DNA from: Stercorarius parasiticus
Taxonomy: Eukaryota > Chordata > Aves > Charadriiformes > Stercorariidae
Direction of reading: 5' to 3'
Assembly: GCA_013396915.1 (NCBI GenBank)
Contig: VWZL01001371.1
Coordinates: forward strand, 430,431 to 494,430
DNA length: 64,000 nt
Part shown: in pieces, positions 1 to 11,350 of the stretch
Layout: each line of letters opens with the position of its first letter
Numbering within the stretch: position 1 is the stretch's first letter
The notes under the pieces: generated by a model
The model's database searches: none
What the model saw: the letters and a program-made list of their open reading frames with translations, nothing else
Told to the model about the DNA's origin: nothing
Translations under genes and position numbers: made by a program

Positions 1-3000
1 CTAGTCCCCCCACAGGGACCACCGCCACAAGTGACAACGACCTTCGGGACCCTTCCAGCACAACCTCTTGTCACCAGCCGCACACCGGTGTCAGGGCACG
101 ACCGAGCATCTCCCGCTTCACGCCTCCGGCACACGCCGTCCCTCGGAATTCCCAGTGTGAGGCGGGTGGGATCCCGCGGGGACGGGTGCGGGGATGCTCC
201 GACAGCCCAAGACAGCCGAGGGCAGGGTTAAAGTTTTTCTTCTTGCCAGTGCCACCAACTGCCAGGTGTGACCCTGGGCACAAACTCCTCTGTTCCCCCT
301 TCTGCCAAATAGCGCTTGTGAGCCCAACTCCCATCCCCGCTGCTGCCCACATTTAACCGCAGAACTGCAAGGAAAGGGTCAGTCTCTCCGTGGGCATTAT
401 CCAGCCCCCTCTCCACAGCAGGCCCTCTCGGTGCTATCACAGGAATTAATTTTAGCATTATCAGGGACACAAGGCAAACCCTTCCTTTCTGCACTGCTCA
501 CTTCTCCCTGTCTGATAACAGGAATGACGCCAGGGATGCCAGGAGATGGCTCCCTGCGAACTCCCGCCGTATGCCTGGGCCCGGAGCTCCTGAGAAGAGC
601 AAAGCGTACTCAGCTGCAGGTGGGGTGTGAAAACAAAATCTGCTTCTTAGGCAGCTCCTTAGTGAGTTAAGAATAGCTCTGCAGCGATCTTTCCTCAATT
701 GCAGGATCAGATTCCTGCTCTTAATGAATGGGCTTGATTTGTTCTAAGTTACAAAGGAGAGGAGCACGGGTGAGGGAAAACCAAGCCTCAAATTTGGGCA
801 GGTCCGGTACCGCGCTGCCAGCGCCGCACACACCGCTCACCCCTGGCGGCCTGACGCTGGGCGGCAGAGCAGCTCCGGCTCCTGCGTGTGCGCTGGGGAC
901 ACTGGTGCTGGGCAGCACCGTCCTCGCTGCGGCTGCCACGACTGCCACGGCACCCCGGTGCTTGGCTCAGGAAAGGTTCAAGGACCTAAGGGAGGTGGCA
1001 AAGGAGGACAAGTGCTGCGGCAGGGCTGCGGGGGAAAGAGATGGCATGGGACCTTCCAGCCTCTTGTTTCATCCTGCTAAGGAAAAACTCTAGGGCCAAA
1101 TTTTCCAATGCTGCCCTGGGAGAACAGGTATCGCTTCCCAGTGCTGAACTGGGAATGGGGCATTTTGACCCCATTTGTGACTGGTATGACCTGGGCTGTC
1201 CCACAGCCATCGAGACTGAGACCAGCCCAGTGACCTTCAGCCTTAGAAGGATGAGCCTCTGCCCTCGTGCTACCAGGGAGCGTGATTAAATGCAGCTCCT
1301 GGCTGGTGAGCGCCTCCTGGACCAGCTGTTAATGGGAATGCGATCGTGGCCCACAGGCAGTTTCAGCTCTGCCGCTGACCCGTGGCTGCGCACCCGGCAG
1401 TCTCTGGCCGTGGGCAGGGGCAGCAGGATGCACTCGCGTGTCCGGGGCAGTGAGATGGGCCGGCAGTGCCTGTGCGCACGTATGGGTACGGACTCACCCT
1501 CTGGCACAAGCCGTTGTCTCCAGCGCACGTCCCCTCTGCCAGCTCAGCCCTTCTCCCTGGGACAGTGGCGGGTCTGCCGGCGGGAGATCTGTGCGGACAG
1601 GGACAGGGAACATGGTCACGTTTGCAACAGGTCCTTTTCCTGGCACCCTCCAGAACACCCAAACATCCCGGTGGCCCCGGCACTCCACGCTGCCTCCGGC
1701 CGGGATGCCGACAGCTGATCCCTGTAGGATCGCACCCGCAGCCCTTCCCGGGGGCTGACCCAAAGCCCCCCCCGCCTCCCCAGCACGCTGCTTGGCCTCC
1801 AGGGCTCTCCGCAGGCGCTTCGTTTGCACTGAAGAGTTGCTGTAGCAAAAGTGCAATACCAGCAAAAGCTGGCAGGGAATCCAGGGGCCAAGTCCGAAGT
1901 AAAATTCTGATAATGCTGTGTTTATACCAGAAATTTCTTTGGCAGATTAATCACGTGAGTGAAGGAACAGATGGGAAGTAGCTGGAGACACTGCAAGGGG
2001 AATTTCAGTGCAGGGCCAGGTTGGCAGCTCAACCCCCGCAAACGTCGTTGCCGGGACCGCCGCTGCCCAGAAGCAGCGAGGAGTTTAAACAGGGATCGGC
2101 GCCGGAGCAGAGCAGCACCCCGAGGCCAGCTCTCCTCCAAGAGGCAGAAGCGAGGAGCCGGGGGCAGCTCTTGTCCTCCGGCACACGCCAGCCCGAGCCC
2201 CCAGCCCCGCAGCGTTCGAGCAATGACGGGCATCGCGGGCATCGCCGAAGGACGGGTCTCATGGTCCTGCTGCTGCTGCAGCCTCGGCAGGGCACCCGCA
2301 GCAGCGCGGCCGAGCGTCCTCACCTTCATCACCCGCTGGTTTTGCCAGCTCTGGACTCAGGTTGCACTCGGAGTTGAAAAACACACAAGGTCAAAATTCC
2401 CCCGGGAGCAGACGACTGGCCCCGGGCAGGGCGGCGAGGCTCTGGCCTGTCAATCAGTGGGGCCAGATGCCAGCCACCACCACGGCTGCATTTTATTGCC
2501 CAGTGGTTGGGACACCAAACTTCTCCCGGACTGGGGAATTATTCCCGGAGTCAGCCACTCAGGAACACACCACAGGCTTGTTTAAACAGCCGTCTGCATC
2601 AGCCCGTGGCCATGCCTGTGTGCCTGGCGTCCCCAGGGGCTGCCCAAGGAGCGAGCGGCTGCCAAGCCTGGCAAAGGGCGGGGAGCCAACGTGCCAGGAG
2701 GTGAGACCTCAGAGGAAAGTGTGGGAAACCCTTCGCTGACCGCAGACGGCTGTTTGCAAGAGGCAATGGTCTTCCCGTCACTTCCTGTGTTTGGAGGGGA
2801 ACAAGATGGATTCTGGTCTTTGTCTGAACAACTGCAACAAGCCAAAACACACCTTAAGCAGCCACAAGCAAACGGGAGGGCGGCAGCAGCCCAGTCCGTG
2901 CCATGCAAAAGCAACGGGACACACGCTTTCCCCTAGTTCAGCCCTGCCGTAGCACCAGTAGCCGTGAGCACGAGCTGTGGGAAGTTACACCAGGACTATC

Positions 3001-4139
3001 TCTTTAAGTTGTCGGTCTGGAAAGCGACCTGTCCGAGCTATGGGATGTCCTTACCCTGCCTCTGCCCCCCAGAGAAGGGCTGCGCTGCTCCGGCAGCACC
3101 CACGGGCAAGTGTGGGCCCGCGCAGCCGGGGGCCCGGTGGCCAGGGAGGACGTGGTCTGCACCTGCTCGACTTGGGCTCTGAGTGCTCCCGGGGCTCTCG
3201 TAACATCTCTTGCAATAAAGATGCACACATTTTCACCCAGCGTGATTTGTGAGAGCCGAGGGGTTATTTCCAGGACACAGCAGCTTGCTGAGGAAACCCC
3301 ACTTCCCCGCGCCTGCGTCTCCCAGGAGGCTGCGGGAGAGAGCTCCGAGCCAAGGGAACGGTCTCTTGCAGAGCGAGAGATCCAGGTTGGCCAGGGCAGA
3401 TCGCAGACTCTGGGATCTCTTCATAAATCTATCGAACTTGTCTCAGTGCTGCCCGCAAAGCTTGCCAGCGGCACCAGCCCCGGAGCCAGGAGCACACGTG
3501 CTCCTGCTATTCCCGCGAGGTTCAGATCCCAAACTCATCTGCAGCACGGCTGCAGCTCCCGCGGCGGGCAGGACGCGTGCTCGGGTGTGAGCCCGCGTCA
3601 GCCCAGCACCGGGAGCCCTGGCACGGGCAGGGATGGGCAGCGGCACAGTCGGGGGTCCCGCTGCCCTGCCCCGGCTCTGCCAGCACCTCCGAGCCGGGTC
3701 CAGGGCCAGCCAGGCTTCCAGCCCCCGGCCCAGCACCGCACCCAATGAGCTGTGCTCTCCTCGGGCTGCAGCGGTGGAACATATGGGACCCGTTAGCTGG
3801 AAGCATATAAAATTCAAAGCTGTATTAGTCACCGGCTCCGTCATGCTCATTCCGCCGCTGGTAGACACTACTCTTGCAGAAGCAACCGACAACTGCTTGT
3901 GTTTCTACTGTCAGCTCCAATAAACAACTGCGTTTAATGCTGCGGGGGGGAGAGGGGGCTCAGAAACTCGATCCAAAAATAACAAGTTTTAAGCACGATA
4001 TCCTCGCCAGCTTAATGGCTAGGTCTCTCCCCCAGTTTGCCGCGCTGCACTAGAGGGAAGCGGGGTCTAAAAGCCGAGATGACCCGTCGTTAATAAATCA
4101 CCGGCCCCCCGCGCGCTATCCCGGCAGCCCTCCCGCATC

Positions 4140-4295
4140 AGTCCGCCGCACGGCCGCGCAGTTTTCGGCACGCAGGACCCCGTGAGTCACGCGCCATTAA
4201 CATTCTCGGAGTGACATCTCCAACATACTCCAGGGATAAATTGGTTGCTGGATGATTTGCGAAGCATTTAGGCAAAATTATTAGGAGGTGTGTTG
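4140..4295. promoter_or_regulatory. Candidate conserved regulatory element
   Basis: An AT-balanced islet in GC-rich surroundings. It holds a consensus AP-1/bZIP site TGAGTCA at 4183-4189, a CCATTAAC homeobox-like core and AAATTATTAGG. The density of motif-like words suggests an enhancer. Conservation cannot be tested here. Confidence 0.25.
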
Positions 4296-7200
4296 GTGGG
4301 GAGCCAAGGGCTGGATCCCCACGGGGGACGCGCTCTCGTGGGTCGCTCGGGTGGTACATGCTCACCCCATGGCCCCGGGGAGCTTGGCCCTGGTGCTCAG
4401 CCCGGCACCCAGCCAGTGCCACCCCGCAGACAGCATCACGCGCCAGCCGGTAAACATGGCATAACTCTCGCCCTCATAAAGGGCTTAAGTGCCCTGGCGC
4501 TGTTGGATAAACAGGACTGTGCTGAACACATACAGCGACTTGGCAGAGGCCCTTCAGGCATCTCAGCATCTTCACAAGCCCCCCTGTGCCCCGTGAGCGG
4601 CTCACCACCAGAGAGGACCCGCAGCCCAGTGCCCACCACTTGCCCGCAGCCCTGCCGCCCGCCCCACCATGGCCAGGCACCGGCAGGCGGGATTCAGGCA
4701 GCCCGGGGGGGAATCAGACATCAAAAGAAGGCAGGCAGGAATGCGGAAAGCCCCCACCATCTGTTTCGCACAGCCGCAGCTCCCGTACCCTGCTCTGCCC
4801 GCAGATCAGAGCGACGGCCGATGGCGCTGCTCAGCATCTCCCCGCAGCGCAGCACCAGCCCCAAGCCCTGCGCAGCCGAAACCTCGGCGGGCAGAGGCAG
4901 AGCGCGGCCGTGCCAGGAGCGAGCAGAGGATCCGGCGTTAAGGGGAAGGGGTGCCTGGCTCATGGAGCCGGCCCTGGTGAACCTGCGGGAGACAGAGAAT
5001 GACCCTCGGGTGGGAGCACCTGCAGAAGAGGAGGAGAGCGCGCGGGGATGTGGTCCTGTCCCTCAGCAGCCCGCAGCAGCACAGCGGGCACCGCCTCAGC
5101 ACGCAGATTTCGGCAGGGCACTGCGAAGGTGTCTGCTGGCAGAGCCCGCAGTGAGCCCTCCCGACACCCCGCGCGTAATGAGGTTTTCCCAGAGGAAAGG
5201 CAGGGCCTGACGCCTGCCCTCCTCCCCCACGCTCCCCCCGGCTATGCCCTGCGGCACGGGGACACTTGCTCCTCGGCACCGACAGGGTCCCTCCTGCCAT
5301 AACCCACCACGAGACCTTCAGGAAAGAAAAACGTCTCCTGGTGCAGCAGGGCCAGTCCAGGTGTCACCACCCCGGCATTAAGGTCTCCACGTAAGGGATT
5401 GCCAGCAGAACCGTTAGTGTGCTTTCTGAACCAGTAACGCATCTCGTCCCAGATTAATAATACATGAAAGCAAAAATGCCTTGCCCTGCTGTGGGTTCTG
5501 CCCCAAAATCAGGAAGGGTTTTGCAATGCTGTCTCCGGATACTACTTTCCCACTAGCATCTTCCCAAGGCTGCCAGTCAAGGACGGTCAGCGCTGTTGGT
5601 ACCACTACACATAGGCTTTATCACCTTCTCTTGTACGTTGCTCTCTCATTTTCCACTGACTCTTCCAGCTGAAGCTGCAGCCCAGCTGTGTGCAGGCCGC
5701 GGGTCCCCTCACGCCCCGTGTTAGCGCAAAAGAAAAATACAAAAACAGCAAACAGATGCCGACGGCGCACTCGCAGCTCCCTGCCGCAGCCGCGCAGCTG
5801 CCTCCAGCCCGGCCGGGGAAGCCGCCGGAGCCGATCCCAGCTCTCCATGTGGAAACCCAACCCGCCCCCCAGGAGTCGGGACCAGGGCACGGGGGGGTGC
5901 GGAGCGAGAGGTTCCTGCAGAGCCAAACTGGAAGAGACAAGGAGAAATAAACAGGCAGCGGCGAGGCGGCCGGCGGGGGTCCCGGGGGCACCCACCCAGC
6001 CCCGGCGCAGATCCGGGCGATAGCGGGAGCTGCCGGGGAGGGACCCGCAGAGCTCAGCGCATCTGTCCCTCATCAGCGGCACCGCCAGACCCGACCGGAG
6101 CCCCCAGGTGAAAAAAGAGCCGAGGTTACTCATGCTCACTTAGTTCAAGATAAAAAAAAAAACATTTCACAAGAGTCTCTCTTCATTACATTTTGGAGGT
6201 GATATGGAGTTCTGAGCTGTTAGAGGGCTGGGCAGCTGCTGCTGGAAAACCTGAGTTAGGGAGAGAAATGTCACCCCAAATTTATTGTATTTACTTTCTC
6301 CAGTGTTTTCAGAATTTTTTACTCTTCAATAGTTTATATTATACACATTTATCAGCTTTGCTTCAGGCTTTTAACCCCAGATTCACTGTCTCAGGTTATA
6401 GCAGAGAGTGATGAAATGGGTATTCCTGGGGCTGAACGCTGGCATCTGCTCAGGCGACGGGTTGTAGCCAAAATGTAAATGATCAAATGGCCAAAATGAA
6501 CCCAAAACAAGGGCTGCTGGGCACTGAAATCTTCTCTGCCCCGGACACCGTGGGCTTCCCACGGATCTCCTCACCTCCCCTCCATGTGGGGCTTCACAGC
6601 GGCTAGAAGCACCCGCACATTTTATTACTGCTTCTATCGACAGATTCCTTATTCATCAGCACTGGCTTTTTTTCTTTCTCTTTTTTCAGCGGAGAGACGG
6701 GCAAGAGCACATTTTGTCCAAAGAGGTTTGCAACTAAACTGGCCTGTTTTGTAGAAATCTTAATTTTAAAGAGCATTTACAATCCTCCAAGAAACCAAGG
6801 CAGGCACCGGTGGAACAAACCCCACCAGACTGTGCTGCCTGTGCGGAGCCGGCAACGGCAGAGGGTGAAACGCCCCGAGACAAGGAGAAATCACAGAAGT
6901 GAGCAAAACCAGCATTTAAAGCCTGGCAAATGGGTAGGTAATGAGTAATAATAACTCCCTGGCTGTGAAGCTATTGAAGGCGGCAGCCCCAAAAGCGGAC
7001 AATGGGATCAAAGTCAGGATTTCGCCAGGCTCGGGCCAGCCTCGATGGAGCGCCTGCTGGGTGCCCGCCGTAACGCCCGGGGGCCATAAACTGCTCAGGA
7101 CGGTTCAAAGGAGCCCACGCAGCCTTGCACCGCTCCCGGGGGGGTACCCAATTCCCAGGCTTTCTGGGGGCTCGCTTCCCAAAGGGAGGGGAGCAGGGCC

Positions 7201-10009
7201 GGCGGCAGGGGCTCCTGGGCCGCCCACGGGGATGGCGAAGGGGCCAGAGACCCCCGCGGTGACCCCAGAGCCTGGAGGGGCCGGGGAACCTCCCCCGGCC
7301 ATGGGATAATGCAGGCTCCTGCTGGCAGGATTAGCCGTATAGCAGGACAGCTGAATCAGACGCTCAGCCCTTAACAGGATTACGCTCCGGGGAACGGCAG
7401 TGAAAATACAGACACCCTGCCTGCGGTGCTGCCCCTGCGCCCCCGCAGCCCCCCCGCTCGCACAGCGTCCCCGCGGGTCCCCAGGGTGGGAGATACGCTC
7501 CTGTTTTCTTTGAAATGTCATAATAAAGTGCCGGGCTGAACTCCTCATGCATGCAGGAGGAACGGGCTCAGCTTTCCGCCAGCCGCGGGGGATTCGGGCT
7601 CCTCCAGGGTCCATCCTGACCCCGGCTTTCCAGACGCCCCCAGGGCACCTCGCCAGGCAGGAGCAGGAGGCTGCCGGGCTCTGGCCATCGGGGTCTGAGC
7701 TCGATCCTGTGCCACCCCAGCAGCACACGCTGCCGTCACCTTACCCACAACACCGAGAACCTGGTGAAACCCCGGCGAGCCCCAGCCCGCGGGTTACGGA
7801 GGGACAGCGCGTGGCAGTGTCCTTGGAGCCGGGGTCCCACCCCAGTGTCACCAGGAGTGGGTTGGAGCCCACTGGGAGCACAGGGGACGTTCCTTGGGGC
7901 ACCCAAATGCTGGGCACTGGGCAGGGACAGGGGTGTCCCGTCACGCCAGAGACCACAACCAGGCGTGCGGAGAGGAGCTGGCGAGTCTTCTGCACCCCCA
8001 GGTCTGAGCCCCCTGCTATCAAGGGGGGGGGTCTTTCAATATTCTCTAGTAACCCTGGATCAAACCCTCCATTTCCATGGAAACACAAACCTTCAGGTGT
8101 CCAACATAAGGGGCTTCTCCGCGTTTCTCCACCGAGCCCGGATGCTTCCCGAGCCACACTCACCCACCAGCATTAACTGAATAATCAACTCAAAAGCAAA
8201 TGATGAACGCAGCGCAGCGAGATGCTGCTCTCATTACATCCCTCTCTCCTCCAACAGCGGATTTGCACCAGACCAGCCATTTTTAAGGCCTGGGGCAGCA
8301 CCAAGCAAGACGGAGCTGCAACGATTTCCAGGTTAACAATGATTTTCACCTGCTCCAGCCTGCAACCTCCACAACGGCCCCCGCTGCCTGACACCGGCCG
8401 CGGCACAGCAGCACGCAGGTTATCAGAGCGACCGCTCTGTTCTCGGCGCACCGGGGCTGAAAGCACAGCTTGCTGCCATGGCTCCTTGGTGGATTTCAGA
8501 GAGGCCGGCAACTGAAAAGCTGATCCAATTTAGCCACAGTTCATTATCCGACATAGCATGACACTGGGACACTCGCAGACATAATCCAGCTTCCTCCTGC
8601 CTTGCAGGATGTATTGACCAAAGGCAAGAAAACAGAGCATTAATAGCTCTCTGCTGTGCGGATGAATCCGGGCAGCAGCAATGAGATTCTTTGGGCTATT
8701 TCTATCCCATCTCACACAAGAGTAAATCAGAAGCTTCTACAGACTTCCATTAAATTTCTCACCATTAATACCAATATAACAGAGATCAGAATTTGCCCTC
8801 TTTTTTTTACACTTTTCTGATATTTTTTAAAAAATGCTAAAACTCTTCAGCTTCTAGCTGAGCTTAAGATAAAAGTTAACCTCTGAACAATACCAGCATG
8901 TTTCATGTAAGGCACAATACAGAGAAGGCTTTTTACAGCGGGTTTAGATCAGTAACATGTATTTCAGCCTGTCTCCATTTGCGCCCCCCCCCACCCTGAT
9001 GCCGGGAGCCGGGGACAAGGGAGCCACCAACCTTCACAACCCGCTCCAGACGGCGGGGAGAACCAGGAATGCCAGCTCTGCCCCTCTGAGCTCCGGGCCG
9101 GCCCCGTCAGCAGGGCAGAGGCAGTCACACCGCGCGAAGGAGAGCGGTCCCCAGCGAGACCCATGGAATGAGACTGGGCAGGACTGGGTATACACAAGAG
9201 GAGAGAGAGGGCCCTGTTCCCCCTGCCCCCAAGAACATTGCGCAGCAACGACGAGATATTAATTAATCAAGTCTCACAGCTCTCATGCTGGAGAAGTTAT
9301 AGTACATATGCATTTTTAAAAAATATACACGTGTGTGTGCACCCCTCCGCACACACGCACACCAGCGCCCGAATGATTGTTAGAGTTCTCCTTACACCTA
9401 GCAGCTACTGCCCCGTGCATGGAGAGGGGACCTCCGCAGCTGAGAAGGGGAATAAGGGCACCGCTGCCTCCCGGGGGATTTGGAGGAGGGGGAGCAGACC
9501 CCAGAGGTCCGGCCACAGGCGCCGCAGGGAGCCGTGGTTTCGCATCTCAGCGAGCCCTGGCGCTGGCTGCTCTCACCGCCCGCCTTCGTGGGGCAGCTCC
9601 CCGGGCAGGTCCTGTCTGCTCCGGACGGGTCTGGCGCAGGAGACAGCCTGGAGCAGCCACGCTGGACACTTGGAAAAGGAGGCGGCTGAAGAAAGCATCG
9701 CCTGGCCCTGCAGTGGGGGGTGCCAGCCCCCCAGCGCTGCTCTGCGGAGGGTCGGTGTCCCAAGACTGAAGGGGGACTTGGAGCAGGGGATCATGCCGTG
9801 CAGGACACCAGCAACCAGATCCCTCCCGGGAGCAGCGTGTGGGTGCGAGGGGCTCCGCCACCCCCGCCCATCCAAACCACGCATGAGAAACCACACTTTG
9901 TCCCTCCCCGCAGGGCCGAGCAGCCCCGGCCGATGCCCCATGCGAGGCCGCCTGCGGGCTTTGTCATAACCTGTTATCTGATCTGGAGCTCCCTGGCCTT
10001 TCCTCGCAG

Positions 10010-10084
10010 GCGGACAGTCCTTCAAACCCATTCAGGGACTATGAGTCACTGAAGAAGCACTTAAAATCCATCCTGGATGATAAG
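10010..10084 (+). other. Exon-like block of unknown gene, 25 codons
   Basis: A strong acceptor (pyrimidine-rich, ending cctcgcag) is followed by 75 bases that read, in phase 0 throughout, ADSPSNPFRDYESLKKHLKS then ILDDK. A GT donor (AAG|gttagc) follows. The peptide has the look of a charged amphipathic helix, unlike the Pro/Ala/Gly/Arg-rich chance frames around it. I do not recognise the protein and found no neighbouring exon. It could be an exon of an unannotated gene, a relic, or chance. Confidence 0.3.
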
Positions 10085-10769
10085 GTTAGCGCTGTGTGTG
10101 GTGCTTTTCCTGCCCTAGTTTGGACTTACGCTTGGACTCTCCATACTTCCGTGCTTATTCCACCTTCTCTTTCTCCTTCCAAATTCCCCGCCACGCCGAG
10201 CTGCAACACTGCGAGCTGTTCAGTGGAGATTCATCTGGTCTCGGTGACCAGACGGGGGCTGCTACAGGAAGCCTGAAGCCAGGAAAGATGAGGTCTGTGC
10301 CGTTCACCACAGGCCTGGGGAGGCTCGGCGTTACCTGCTTCCAAGGGCAGAACAAAAAATGTGGGCACTTTGATGACAAAAGCTGCTGCGATGCTGCCGC
10401 CAGCCCAGGGGCAGCTCCTCTGCTCACCCCAGGACCTGGCAGGAGGCTCCGGGGCAGCTCGGTGCTGGAGCTGGCAGCAGAACGGGCTTGCAATGTACAA
10501 GAAAAGGCAACTCGCATCCACCGAGCAGGCACTGGCCGCGCCGGGTGAACCGGCCGCGGTGCGCTCGGGGATGCGGTCCCAGGCTCGCCGTGCGGGTGCT
10601 GCACAGCCCCGGGTCCACACGCTGGCGGGTCTCTCACCGAGCAAAGGTGACCCCCCCCGTCTGAGAGCCCCGGGAGCAGCCAGCACCGAGCGCGGGGTCA
10701 CGGCAGCAGCAGTAAATCCTCATCACTGCCGGGCACCCGTCCGAACTGCATCCGCCGCTCCGCAGCATC

Positions 10770-11350
10770 CCCCTCGCTATCGGCTGCGTAGGATAAGAAA
10801 TTTGCCTTACATTAGCAAAATGATTATTCTTAATACTTAGACACTGATCATATTCCCGAGGAAAAGGAAACATAAATCCTTCCCTGCACTGACAGCGACA
10901 ACCCACATCCCCAGATAGGAGGGAACTAATTAAGCCTGGTCTTTTCAGCCAAAGCCCAGCCAGCGTGTTTGTACAAGCTTTGCGGTCAAAGTATCTGCAG
11001 GATTTGGCCCTATTTTCCCATTTTTATTAATCACAGGAAAAATTCTCCATTTAGAAACAATGCCTGAGATATACCTGATAGGGGTTTTTTTTCCCCTTGG
11101 CCACTTACCACTTGGCAACAGAGATGAAGTTCTGTCTTTGCAAAACATTTTGAAACCTGTTTCTGTTCCAATTCAGAATCACCCACCCCAAAGCTTTCCA
11201 GGTTATCTGTAAAAGAAAACCTAGAGAAATGGATGGCTTGCCATGCTTCAACTGATAAACTCTAAATATATTATTTTAACTGTAATTTTGTTTTGCATTA
11301 TAAAGTAGAATGAAAATGTTAACAACCACAGAACAAAAAGTCATTGGAAA
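10770..11350. promoter_or_regulatory. AT-rich islet, candidate distal enhancer
   Basis: About 580 bases of AT-rich sequence inside GC-rich DNA, with unusually even composition and many homeobox- and FOX-like words (for example TTTTTATTAATCA, GATTATTCTTAATAC). No open frame of note. The call is based on composition and motif density only. Confidence 0.25.

Noticed and set aside
2021..2377. Leucine run (MVLLLLQPRQG) as a possible WNT2B signal peptide
   Set aside because: The hydrophobic run is only about five residues, the frame reaches a stop without the expected Trp-Trp and GT donor.
4290..5210. 306-codon open frame on +
   Set aside because: Low-complexity Pro/Ala/Gly/Arg-rich translation with no recognisable domain, in GC-rich DNA where stop codons are rare. 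Overlapping open frames on both strands show the same character.
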